Source: Nautilus pompilius
Taxonomy: Eukaryota > Mollusca > Cephalopoda > Nautilida > Nautilidae
NCBI GenBank assembly: GCA_018389105.1
Contig: JACATO010000591.1
Coordinates: forward strand, 1,722,501-1,786,500
Direction: 5' to 3'
DNA length: 64,000 nt
The notes under the pieces are model-generated. The model saw only the letters and a program-made list of their open reading frames with translations, made no database searches and was not told where the DNA came from. Positions 28,401 through 42,600 of this stretch are shown piece after piece (position 1 is the first letter of the stretch; each line of letters starts with the position of its first letter). The position numbers were made by a program, and so were the translations under genes.

Positions 28401-30638
28401 GGGAAATAAATGTATTCCATATCTTTCAAGTTGAAGTCGTTTTAGATGTTGCATTATGTTCCTAAATGTTAAAATGATTATTGTTGATTATCCTCTGGTC
28501 AAATACAGGTGAGAGGGCTCAAAGATGGCTTTATAACTGGTAGAATTTAGTTACAAGTCAATGAATACAAGATCTTTCTTACACCACTCTCACCAACAAC
28601 CTTCCTTCCACTCTGCTGTGCTTTGGTTATAAACACATCGCACCAAGTGTCATTATGATGTGACTTTGGTGAAAATGTATCTTTAAAGATTGCAACTTCC
28701 ATTGCACAAAGGGACCATGTTCCACCAGACAAGGTGGTGATCTTTATTCACACCTATTACCAATGACTTTCATTGGATAACCTGTCTAGTTTATTTCCAA
28801 GATGGTGCAAGAAGCAATGCATCAATGCACAGCTGAACAGGGTTTAGGTGGTCACTGCAAATTTTTCAAACAGTAGCCCACAGTTATATATTGATAGAGC
28901 AAACTCCATGACCCGTGGTCAGATCTGCCTCCATAAATTGACAAATTAGTTAACACACCAAACAATTGTCAGCAGTATGGTGTATGGATTAAATGGTAGG
29001 GGATCAGCCAATTATCCAACATTGGTCTTTGGTTAAATGGGAAAACTCCTTGACTACCATCTAATTTTGGCACTGTGCTTTCTTGATAAATGAGTCTGCA
29101 TACAACTGTGAGGTGTGTGATAGATAAACAAACTCACTTTTGAGTGCTTTTTAAATTATTGTGGCAGGGAACTGTATATCGCAGCTTTGTGTGTGTGTTT
29201 GGTTGAATGCTTGTTTAAGAGAAATATTCAATGAACTAAAGCTCCAAAGATTTAGTAGAGATAAGTAAATACCTGGCACAGGTAGGAAACTATTAAAATG
29301 TTTTAAAGAATAACACCCAATTTTGTTTGTACTATCTTATGTACTATATAACAAGTTAAACTGCCATTTCTGCTACCGATTTGTGTTTCTGAAGGCAAAA
29401 TCCTTTAATACTACATGAGTTTGGAAAGTAACTGTAGTTTATGGTGCTGCCTCAAAAAGCTAAATGTTATACTTTTTTGGCTCAGTAATTTAAATAGCAT
29501 TTAAACCTGTTTTTTCTTCTGCATACTTTGAGAAGCTATTACAAGGTAATAATTCTGTCATAGAAGCTGCATTGTTTTTTATAGTTTTTATGGAACATTA
29601 GAACAGAAATCTTCTTATATAACACAAATAGTGAAAATAGTATAACTTGTTTACATGCTTAGTTTAGATCTATAGTACTGGAAATAAAGCAGCTGATGTT
29701 CACAAATAAGCAAAATGTTCAAGGTTTTTTGGTTCCTCCACCTCTTTAGATGTTTATTTTTCATTAAACCATTTCTCTGTCAGAGTAGTGCACATTACTT
29801 CAGGTTACTTTACTCATTTATGCACATCTGTGTATACACACACAGTTTGTTCATCAGCCTGAATTACTGTCAGCCTTGCTTTTAGGTTCCATATTTGATA
29901 AGAGCCATGCTATCAGTAAATATTGAGAGAAACCTCTTTTGGTTATGATCATTTTATTATATACTGCATTCTGAGATCTGTCCTATGGGACATTTGATAA
30001 TAAACTTGACAAAAGTATGAAATTTTATGCTTTGAATTTCTTGAATCCTCCCATAATTCATAGGTCAGCTGGGAACCAAACCTTAATAGAGTTGCTCTCT
30101 GTTACCACAGTTTACAAATTCTAGTATCTTAGCAACAGAGAATGCAAGATTAGATCTGTACTGGAAAGTTATTTTATTATCTCTGGGAAAACAATTGTAA
30201 TATCTGTATAGATTCCAACTACTTTAAAAAGATTCTGTTTTTTAGTAACATAAACACTCAGGTCACAAAGGTTTTATTTTATAAACTTTTTGTTATGATT
30301 TTCAGACAAGATTTCATTGTTTCCATTTTTTCAATAAACAAATTTTTCTAAATCAGGTATATAAAGGGTACACATGGATACACTCTCATACACTACCATT
30401 GCATGGTACCTCCCCTACAAGAATTGTCCAATTATTTAACTGATAAGAAAGTGGAGATATGCAATATTTTGAAAAGAAATTGAAATTTATCACAGTAACT
30501 TCATCAATTTGTTTTCTATTTAACTATGTGTCTTAAATTAATTTTAATTTATATGTACTAGGGGTGTTCAATCGAAACTTGGCTAAATACTATTACAGCA
30601 GTGCTATTTTATCTTGATTTCAACTTAGTGTCCCTAGT

Positions 30639-30683
<45 letters not shown>

Positions 30684-33600
30684 ATACATACATACATGCA
30701 TGTACTGTTTTGAGATACTATGTTCAACACACAAGGTTATAATAATTCTTATTACAGATCTCTTTGAAACTTTCCATTACTGGTGACTTTACTGCTTCAC
30801 TTCATCATATTAAAGTGCCTGTTTGCAACTCAAATCTGGTTTCTATCTTCTGAAAAATTAGAAAATTTTCCCATAGTGCAATACTATAGAAACTTGCATT
30901 TTCCTACAATCAGTAGTCAATAAAATATCTTCTAATCTCCCATATCAACTTAAAGGATAATTATCTTGCTGTTATACTTTAGCTAAAATTTTTCCAGGAA
31001 AGTTTTGCATTTTATTTTTTCCAGGTATTTTACATCACCTGTCATCTTGATTTGCATTAGATAAACATTTCAAAGCAATCAGCAGTTATGGGAATCGAAT
31101 TGGCTTTCATAGCAAAGCATTATGGGAAGATTATGTAAATTATCAGCAGGTAAAAACCAAATTTGGACTGAAAATAAACCTACTTTAAGATGACTTTATG
31201 GTTTACTGTAGGTACACTATATGTTAGTTAAGAAGACCTTGTCTTTTATGTTTTGTATGTGTGATAATTACAAGTAATGTTTGTACAATCTTGAGAGGCT
31301 GTCAGACTATTAAGTTATTTATGGAAGTGTAAGTCATGGCTACCTTATAAAAACAATTTTATCAGGATATGAAGAAAGGAAAAGTAGCAAAGAAAAGAAG
31401 GGCACACTAAGAAATTGTAGGGTTGAAACCATGTTTTTCCAAAAATATATTTGGAGGAATATTTCAGACAACAAACTTGGTGTAGGGGCTCTCTCTGACA
31501 TAATGCTAAGTTTGATAATTAATTCACCTTTAACAGGACTATTCTGAAAAGGTTTGATGGAAGGTTTGCATCATATGTAAAGTATATTAAACACACTGGA
31601 CTTCTAGTCTGCTGATATCATTTGTTGTCCAATTACATCAAAAGAAAATATGCATGTTGAAGTCAGTGCTGAAGATTAAACATAAATGGGATCATTGTGT
31701 TTATGTTTTGCTCTCTAACAGGAGGAAGGTGGAATAAGAGTTTGATACAGGTTTATTTAAATACATATATTTATTTTTTTTAATGTGTGGAGTTTGGCAA
31801 GTATTTAAGATTATCTCCAAACTGAAAGCAAAAAAATATGTACTTTTAATGACTTCATAAAACTAAGAGTCTAATTTTGATGTAAGAGCATATCTAATGT
31901 AAAAATGTCAGAACTGTGTTTGATAAAATCCTTTAAATCATGTTATTTGAATTTTCTCTGTTTTGAGAGCAGAGGTCAGAGTTAAGCCATAAAATTGTTC
32001 ATATCCTTGTAGACCAACCCTTTATCTAATGTTGTGTCAGATTTTTAATTTTTTGTTTCTTTTGTTAGTTTTTTCCTTTTCTCTGGTGGGATGAAGAATT
32101 ATGGAAAAAGGAAGTAAATTAATATACATATAATTCTCCTTGAAAGCTTGGTTATTTATCACTAAAGCAAAAAAAAAAACATGGCTATAATATAGTATAT
32201 ATATATATATGTACAGTTACTAGCAGTATACCTGTATTTTAAACTATTGTAAGTTTAAATACCAAATTTTGGGACAAACTTCTTAATAAATCAGTATTCT
32301 AGATGTAGAGTGCAGATAGTTTTGTTACTACTGCACTGCTAGGTTGAGGGCCAGCATTTGAATCTTGGGACTGGCTCAGTCTGGCATTATATCTTCCCAG
32401 AATAAATTCTTCTTTCTTTTCTTCACAGGCCAGCCAAGTGGATTTCTTCCCACATCTAAAAAATGGAGAATTCTAGTAAGGCCTTCCCTGCCAAAATTGT
32501 AAATGCCAGGCTTCTCATGGCACAGAATTGGCAATACTTTATAGCATACAACAGTGGCACTACACTCCCTCACCAATTGTCTCCCTTGCAGACATTAGTA
32601 ACATTCATTCTATTAACACATTACAGAGATCTTAAGTTTAGAAACTCTCAAATGTCTACAAGTAAAAGTTAGTGAAATGTCAGTATTTTAAAATGATGTC
32701 ATAGTTTTATATTGGCTAATTTTTTAACAAAATTCTTTTGATGACAATTTTATATTGGCTAAGGTTATAGATGAAATTTCTTTATTTGCTTTCTTTTTTT
32801 GAGTTTTACTTCATCATCAAACGATTTTTAAAACCTAATCACAAGTTTTCTTAATAGTGCATCATGGGAAGGTTTACTAAATACTGGCAGATAGAAATTA
32901 GATTCAGATTGCAAGCACAGCAACTTTACGATAGTTTTTTCTAAAAGATTATTTTCAGAAATTGAGGATTTAGAAAATCAAGATAAAAGAACATATTTGT
33001 TTAGTCAGTTTCATTGTCATCTTAAGAAATCTGATAAAAAAATTTGTAAAGGATAAAAATGTGTTGAGTTTTGACTTTTTATTCACTTGTCTGAAATTAT
33101 AAATACCAGCATTGGATGGAAAATCATCTTTAATGATTGACATAAGGACAAAAACAATATATCTGTGCAGCATTAAATATGAAAGACAAGTAGATGCCAC
33201 ATATAGAGTCCTTTGTTTTTTTTGTACCAATCATTAAAGATGAGATAAAGCTGACTTTTCATCCTAAATGAACTGTCTGCAAAGGTTGATGTTAAAAAAT
33301 TTTGATGCTCTAGCTTTTTTTTTCTATACTAAGAAAACCAGATGATAGAATAAATAACTGATGGTGGTAGTTAATGGTGAAAGTTTCGGTTAATTTACAA
33401 AGCTAGTGGCTTCTTGTAGTCAGTAACTTCCAGAAGTAGCTAGCTTGCTTGAAAACTGCTCGGCCAGTGATTAGGTCTACTACCTATTTACATTACAAGC
33501 ACACAAGGTTTTACATGATCTGCCTAGTGATATAAAACCTAAGATTTTTCTCTCTTTTCTTAAGGTGGTTAATTGGCAGTTTTTTCTCTCTTTCCTCCCT

Positions 33601-36600
33601 AAAAATCAGTTCTAACTTTGAAAATGCAAATATTTTATTCAGGCCTTGGCTGCTATTATTATCCATACTTTTGAATCCAGTCTGAAAAAACATTTCTGAC
33701 ATTAATCAAGACATGCAGAAATCAACAAGTTTTTGCGCCATCATTGTAGTTACTATCATATCACATATGAGAGGACTTGCTACAAGTAAACATGCTGCTT
33801 AAATAAAAGCTTTTTAAGTCTTGCTGTTTAGTGTCACTTTGCAAGAAGGTTCCATGCAATCAGTTTGAAATTTTAGAGAAGGAACATGAGTTTTGATATC
33901 ATGAACAATAGTTTGATCACAATATTTGTTTGACATTTTATACTTGGCTATTTTAAAATGTGAAAACATAGGACAGATTGCTCTTCCCTAGTCTTGTGTG
34001 TTTGGTGGTGAATTCTGTTCTGAATCTCTCTTTACCGGGCACCAAGTATAATAATGTGAAAATTTAGAAATTCATGTAGGTTTTATGGCTATGAAAAATA
34101 CAAGCACAATTCTGTCATCCATGAAACCAAACCACCATCAATAAAACTGGTGAAAGAAAACAAACCTTAAAAAAATCTTTATAAAAAGATGGGTTTTTTA
34201 TATATAATTGTTTCTTGTTTTTGTGGGGTTGGTGATGTGTGTGATGTTGTATTTTTTCATTATTAAAAATTGTGCTAAATCTGTTTGAGAAATATTGGTC
34301 AGTAGTAAGATCCATGCTTGTTAGACTTTACACTACCTTTACTGGTAAACTGCTAGGCAGTTTTGCAGACTAATTATGGGTGCTAACTCCAATATCTGAC
34401 TAATGATATTCAAATGTCACCAGATTTATTGCTTGATATATTTTTTTTTTTTACTTTCCTAATTAATGCACAATACAGATGTAAAACAAAATCTGGTATG
34501 GGTAGAGAGGTTCTTTCTCCTCAGTCCTTACAATTTTTGTTTACTTCATCAAATATTTTGTGATATTGTTTTCATCATCTAATTAACCAAGTTGTCCTGA
34601 AATTTATTATGGCTGGTATTTCGTGAAATTAGGTCATTATTGATTTACTGTTTGGATGGCAGCACCTACATCCTCCCAAGTGTTTTATGTTCTTTTTAAA
34701 AATATTGTTAGATGATACTGTGTGGGATTTTCAAAATGGAGTAGAATTTGTGACTTGTTGAAACTGCTTTGGGAGTATCGACTAGTGTCCACATCTGCAG
34801 AACACACTCGTGATTAGCTACCTATTGTATTTGTATCAACTGCATATAAATGGAGAATGGAGATCTTGATACAAAAAATGCAATTCAATGAAAAGATCAA
34901 TACTGTCTGATTTCTGTGGATCTTTGAATTTTTAAATTGCTACTGTATACTGAATCAGAAAAAGCACTTTAAGCAAAACAATGCACAGTTGGTGGAATGA
35001 TCAAATAAAATTTGACATTTTCTCCCTCCCCTACATGCACAGACAAAAATATAACTGAATTATTTTTATATTACTAATAAACAAAATTTAATTATTTTTT
35101 GTAAACAAAAGTTTCATAATAAACACTTTATTAAAATGACATTTAACAAATTTTAGCATTTAAAGAATGAGCAAGTCTTGTGCCGGGGTTCTTCACTGTA
35201 TTTGTTGTCAGGTTTTGCAGTATATTCTGAAGTACTGGTGTCAGGGTCATATAAAGAACCTGATTCATCAGGTGTGACAATGATCTACATGCGTGACCAG
35301 TATGTTTAATTGGAATATAGAAGAACCATTCAGCACAATTTTTTTTCAATTTGAACAGCTTTGGTGCTGTACTTTTGCTCCTGGCCTTGATGGCTGATTT
35401 GTTTGCACTATTTAATTCTGTCTGTCTGAGTATCTGTTGTTAGTGGCATTTTAACTGCAGATTGCCATTGGTTTTTCCTGTTCTCTGAGTAGTACTGTTT
35501 TTAGTGCATTATTTTATTTTTATTTGTGGTTTTCATGGTATTAATGGTCTCTCTCTGAGAACTACTTACGTTCCATCCCCTCTCAAAAGATATGCACACA
35601 AATCAGATATATACTCACTCTGACATGTATTTGTGCAAACAATAAATGTTATTAATTTAGATAATAATTTTATATATGGTATAATTTAATTAGGTAATGA
35701 AAATTTTGTTCTTAGCATCATTCTTTAGTTTTCAATTTTTACCATGTTATTTAATAAGTCCTATTCCATCAGTTATACTTTTTCCAAGGTATAATACAGG
35801 ATAGTGCAGCTGTCTGGTTATTAGATGACCTAGGTTTGATTTCTGCAGCTAACATTGCACACGGGCATGCTACCATTTTTTCTCTTGCTGCTCTTCCTCC
35901 TCTATTTGACCATGTAAGTTTCTTTAGAGCACTGGTTTCTTCTCATGTTTAAAAAATGAATATTTCTTGTAGGAACTTGCATTGAGGATATTGGGTCTGC
36001 TGGTGTATTTTTGTGTTTGTGTTGTGCGCCCCCTTCTCTCTGCAGGTCTTTTCCTGCATTAATTGTCAGGTACAACAAGAAAAGTAGTAGTGGCAGCTAT
36101 GAGATGAGATTACATGTTCATGGATGTGTAGTTTTTTTGTGGACCCAAGCAGTGGAACTAAATCATGATTATTTTATTTAAGTGTCACAGAAGAATGCTA
36201 TATATTTTTCACAGACTGATGCTCTTAAATGAGCTAGTTCACAATTTTCCATTTTGTTCACGGAGTTTAAAAAGTGCCGGTCATGCAGTTGCAGAAGGAA
36301 ATCAGACATTTCAGAGACTGAACCACTTTGTCGAAAGTTTCTGCTTAGATCACTGAGTACTGTAGTTGTAGATTTTGTTTACAGTTTAATCATCTGATCA
36401 TGGGCACATAAAATAAGTTGGTAGACATTAATTCATTAATACTATGCCATGTATAACAAAAACAACAGTTAGAATAAATTCATACAAATAATATACAGAT
36501 TAAAATAAAATATTTTGAATTCACCTTCAGCATAAGAAAATTAACTCGGGTGTAAAATACATGAACAAAAATATCACAACAAAAAAGAATGTCATTAGAG

Positions 36601-39600
36601 ATGGAAAATGTTAACAGATCATGTGCATTTAATTAAAACGAGGGGTGTGGATGAGCTATTATTGTTCAGAATTGGGTGAAGTTTTTTTTTTTTTAATGAA
36701 TAATGGTTTTTGAATTTGAAGTTTAAAATCTGAACAAGATGTAGCCAATATCTTGATATCATTCATAGTAGATTTGTGGTGAGAATTAAGAACAATGATT
36801 TGTTAAGGCTAAATTCTCCTTTCCAAACATGTTCCACATATCTTTCATGCAAGCACCTGACTGTCTTACTATATAAGACACAATTATCACTTCCACCTAA
36901 AAATTAATAATAGTAATAAACCATTACCAGGAAGCGATAGAAAAGTAATGTTTGAAATTTTTTTACTGCTATTATGGATGAACTGTGCACATGTTGCTTC
37001 TTGAAGATTTTGTAGTGTAATTATTTAAAATAATTTCTTAGAAATAACTTTATTTGGAAGTTCTCATAAAATGGATATTATAACCTATAAACAGTTTTGT
37101 AAAGCAGGAGATTAAAAATCCAGTTATTCATGGAAAGATACATTCAGCATGGTAGTTAAATAATAGCCCGTTTATATGGCACCCTCTGAAATGATTCAGA
37201 ACAAAAAAAAAGGTATTAGAGGTTTCCATGTATTGGTAGAAAAGATGGATTGCATAAAGATAAATCAGACTACATCTTTGACATTTTTAGAAGAAGATTA
37301 ATGAAAAGTTATCAGTGCAAAGGAGCTTCTTGTACATTAGATATCCTCTAGTAATTTCATTTCTGCTAGTGTTATTCATTTTGGATCATTAATCATTTTC
37401 TGTGTGTCTGTCTTTGGAAAGTTTTATAAAGATGTGCAGTCAATTTGTCATGTTGATGTACAGTTCTGGTTGCTGTTGAAACACATCCACCATGGCCTTT
37501 TTCCTTTTGGCATCCATATGGGGCTGGCAACTGTTACACCCTAGATAAGATTTAAGAGGACTGACTAGAGCTTGATTTAAGATATTCTGCAAGTTCAAAT
37601 TATCCCTTAGGATAAACAATATATACAGGTGCATCTCAAAAAATTAGAATATCGTGGAAGAGTTCAATATTTTTTGTCAGTTATTTCAGAAAGTAAAAAT
37701 TGTATGTTCTAGACTCATTGCATGTAAACTAAAATGTTTCAACCATTTTTTAATTTAAATTTTGATAATTACAGCCTACAGCTCAAAAATATAGAAAAAA
37801 CATATCTCAAAATATTAGAATATTCCATTTAGAGTTTGAGTAAATCACTATTTATGCACTATAAATACCATGAATCTCTCAGTCTGGTTCAGTACACACA
37901 ACCACAATCATGGGGAAGACTGCTGACTTGACAGTTGTCCAGAAGACACTAAGCCACAGAAGGTCATTGCTGAAAGGGCTGGCTGTTCGCAGAGTGCTGT
38001 ATCAAAGCATATTCATGGAAAGTTGACTGGAAGGGAAAAGTGTGGTAGGAAAAGGTGCACAAGCAAGAGGGATGACCGCAGCCTTGAGAGGATTGTCAAG
38101 CAAAGCCGATTCAAGAACTTGGGGGGGGGCTTCACAAGGAGTGGACTGAGGCTGGAGTCAGTGCATCAAGAACCACCACGCACAGAGGTGTCCAGGAAAT
38201 GGGCTACAAGTGTCGCATTCCTAGTGTCAAGCCACTCCTGAACCAGAGACAACGTCAGAAGCTTCTTACCTTGGCTAAGGAGAAAAGGAACTGGACCGTT
38301 GCTCAGTGGTCCAAAGTCCTCTTTTCAGATGAAAGTAAATTTTGCATTTCATTTGGAAATCAAGGTCCCACAGTCTGGAGGAAGAGTGGAGAGGCACAGA
38401 ATCCAAGTTGCTCGAAGTCCATTGTGAAGTTTCCACAGTCAGTGATGATTTGGGGTGCCATGGCATCTGCTGGTGTTGGTCCACTGTGTTTTATCAAGTC
38501 CAAAGTCAACGCAGCCGTCTATCAGGAGATTTTAGAGCACTTCATGCTTCCGTCTGCTGACAAGCTTTATGAAGATGCTGATTTCCTTTTCCAGCAGGAC
38601 TTGGCACCTGCCCACAGTGCCAAAACTACTAGTAACTGGTTTGCTGACCATGGTATTACTGTGCTTGATTGGCCAGCCAACTCACCTGACCTGAACCCCA
38701 TAGATTCTCTATGAGGTATTGTCAAGAGGAAGATGAGAGACACCAGACCCAACAATACAGACCAGCTGAAGGTCGCTGACAAAGCAACCTGGGCTTCCAT
38801 AACACCTCAGCAGTGCCACAGACTGATCGCCTCCATGCCACATTGATGCAGTGATTCATGCAAAAGGAGCCCCGACCAAGTATTGAATGCATAAATGAAC
38901 ATACTTTTCAGAAGGTAGACATTTCTATATTATAAATCCTTTTTTTATATTGATCCTATGAAATATTCTAATATTTTGAGATACATTTTTTCAATTTTTT
39001 TTAGCTGTAGGCCATAATTATCAAAATTTAAATTAAAAATGGTTGAAATATTTTAGTTTACATGTAATGAGTCTAGAACATACAATTTTCACTTTCTGAA
39101 ATAACTGACAAAAAATATTGAACTCTTCCATGATATTCTAATTTTTTGAGATGCATCTGTATAGTTAGCTTTCTTAATGGTTGCTGTACTTCAGTTTTAA
39201 CTTCCATTCAATTGTACCAGCATTTAATCTTATAAAGTTGCAAAGAGGAAGGTTACCTAGAATATTTAATGTTTGCATTTCCTAGATAATTTACATTAAC
39301 AAAATCTGAATATTGTACAACTTATCTTTGGAATGAATGTCCACAACTTCTTATTTGAGTATAAGTAAACATTAAATTTAACTAGGGATTTTGGCTTTTT
39401 TAAATAAACTTTGAGTGCATTACATTTGTTATCAGGATTAAAAGTTACATGTATTTAATTCTTAAAACCTGAAGCATTCTTAACCAACTGTTAGGAGGTT
39501 TAAAATGTGTTTAAATTAAACTCAGATATACTGTATTACAATATCTAATCACCTTTTGTAAAGATTTGTGTATAAAAATATAAAACTAAATACTATAAAC

Positions 39601-42600
39601 ATGTTGCAAAACATCTTTAAATACATGTTAGTGTATTATTTTTTTAAAAATTCTATACTAAAATTAATAACCTAGAAGTGCAACCACAAAGTTTAAAAAA
39701 TCTGTTATTTTTTAAATACTTCTTACCTTTAATATTTTGTGTGGGGAGTCCATTTCAAATTTTTTTTCTCTTTTATAGAGCTTGGAGATCATCTATTTTG
39801 TGAATCCAAGTTGTTATAAAAGACAGGTTTGTGCAGTAAGCTCTCTAATTAAAATGAACCTGTCCAAGGAAGGAGATGTCTATAGTTATGTTTTCTATTA
39901 ATAAATTAAAACAATTCATTGGAGATCAGAAAAATAACAATGGTGCAAGCTGGTGTATTTCTAAAGAATTCATTCATCATTCATACAAGTGAATGCATAC
40001 AAACAATGTCTTTATTTGTGAGATTTGTGTAATCACATCTATTTTTTGTGGAAGGAAGTCATCACTATGGAAACTATCAGTAAAGCAGAGAATACATACA
40101 CATCAACAGAGTTTTTTGTTTCATTAACAGTATTGCCTAAGGGAGATAAACCTGAACTTCATAAATACTCTCATGTTTGTGTCTGGCTAAGCCAACATTT
40201 ATAAATTATTTTCAAAAAGAAAGAAAGTTTTAAAGTTTCCATTTTTAATTTTCTTGATCAGTAGCACCGAATTTAATGCATCTAGAATGTTTTTTAAATT
40301 ATTTTCAGCTTAACCTTGCAAAGGAAAAAAAACTCCCAAGTTTCTGATATTTCCTGTTGGTAGATGCTCTACATCAGTGGTTCTCAACCTTTTTTGGGCC
40401 ATGCCCCACCTAATCACCTCTAAAATCCTGATGCCCCCATGTGGTGATATATAATTCTTATCATTTAAAAAGTTAACTCCGTTTCAGCTGAAGAAGCTTA
40501 AAATGCCAATACCTTGGTTTAAACAAGCTTCAAAAGAACATGGCATCCATGAAAAATGAAATAAACAAAAGACAGTTAAAGTTTTGAGCAAGAAATTACT
40601 GAAAAAATTGTAAGAAAAAATATTAAGTGCTATTAGATTTTAATAATGATACATATGATAATAAGAGAGAATTCACAGGTAATAAAGAGAGAGAAAATTT
40701 CTATATTTATGAAAATATTTGTGGATTCTCACATACAAAAACAGCAAATAAAAATTCAAAACATTTAATAGAAAACTGAAATGTACTATGAACACAAACT
40801 AATTTGAATGGAAGCTTATTTGATCATTTTAATTACTGTACAATAAAGTATAGGTTCCTATCAAATGCAAAATGCCATTTGAGCACACCTCAAGAAAAGC
40901 AGAATAAAGTTAGTGAGACCCTTGTGCTTCATGCCTGCTGCAAAGAGATTTTATATTAGGCACTAATTTAGTCAGCTTTAGTCTCAAATTTCCTCGTTTA
41001 CTGATATCCAGTAAATTTCTTTTCTTCAGTAGCAAATCATTTACAATGCTAAAGCCACATTCAGCTAAATATGAAGATGGAAAATGGTAACAACAGTTTC
41101 CTTGCAAAGCTAGTTAATTTGGGTATTTAGTTTCTGTCTCATCACAAAGCCATGCCATCACTCCTTTTATGTTGAATAAAGTTTTAACTGACTCATCATT
41201 TTTTTATTTCCAAGAGTTCTTCATGGTACTGCACTGAAACATCAGATAAATCCACAAGCACTGGCTGCATCACCCACGATGGAAAATTAATCTGTTTTAA
41301 ATCAGAAAATCTTTCTTTAAAATCAGAGGCCAATATTTTCAGATGATCCACAATGACAAGCACAGCAGCCTCAGTCGGCTCTCATTTTTTTAGCCAATGA
41401 AATTGGTCAAAATTTTTGTCAGAAATATTTTTTTGGCATAACTCAATAAATGAAATAAAGCCAAATATCTTCGCCTTTGCATCAACAAGTGTTTTATATG
41501 TTCCTTGAAGTTGTTTATTCAACATATTCAGTTTTTCGAAAATATCTGCTAAATAACTCAAAAACGCTTTTCCATCAACGGTTAGCAGGTGCTTCATTTC
41601 AGGCTTGTCACTTAGAAAGCCACTAAGTTCATCAAACAGTTCCATGAATCTTTTCAAACAATTCCCTTTTGAAAGCCACCGTACCTCAGTGTGAAGTAAA
41701 AGTCTCACATAGTCTGAATTGTTATCTTCACAAAATTTCTTGAAAAGACGCTCACATTTGGCATTAGTTTTGATAGCATTGATAGATTTTATAACTGTCA
41801 ATATATCTTACATAAGTTAGCAATAAGGCCTCACTGCCTCTCACAGTTGATTCATCCATTTGTACTGAGAATTTTCTTGATTTCAGCTTTTCACCAAGTT
41901 GTTTCAATATCTTCACTCATTTCATCTATTCTTCTCCTAACAGTGTCGTTACTGAGTGGCATGGCTTTAGCATCTTTGTCATCTTTTTCCAGAACTGTTT
42001 TAAGAAATACAGATATTGATGGTTTAATTAAATCCTCCAATATAGTATGATTTTTTCCAGATTTAGCAATGAGTAAAGAAATTTCATAAGTTGCATCAAG
42101 AGTACGACTGATAGTAACAGTTTGTGCAGTGAACAGAGACTTTATTGTTGATCTTTTTTCAAACTTGTTCTTTAAAGATTTGAAGTAATTCAAATCTGAA
42201 TTTACATACGCACTATGTTTCGCCTTCAAATGCGCCTCAAGACGACCTCGTTTCATTGATTCGTTGGTCAAGCATTGTTGGCATAAGAGACAGAAAGGTG
42301 ACCTTTCATCATGAGCAGCGGGTATGAAACCAAATTTCAAAAATTCCTCTGAATACTGACGAACTTTCTTTTTGCTTGCACTACTCATTTTATGCATAGG
42401 GGCTGTGACTGAAATAAATGAGTAATCTTAAGAAGTGAAATGCACTTTCAGAATTTAAGACGTTTAAGTTAACACAAAAATGAAATAAAATAATTAGAAC
42501 GTTCAAGTAAACACATAAATGAAATGAAGTTAACACATAATTAATAAAACAATGCCTATTCGTTTTATACAGCATATAAGGACAGACAGTGCGGTACACC

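Noticed and set aside
28547-28732. Minus-strand ORF of 61 codons in 28540-29150
   Set aside because: Protein-like composition but no motif I recognise in any frame; could be an old transposon, not supportable.
30561-30640. GGGGTGTTCAATCGAAACTTG stretch resembling a mariner end
   Set aside because: No matching inverted end or transposase nearby.
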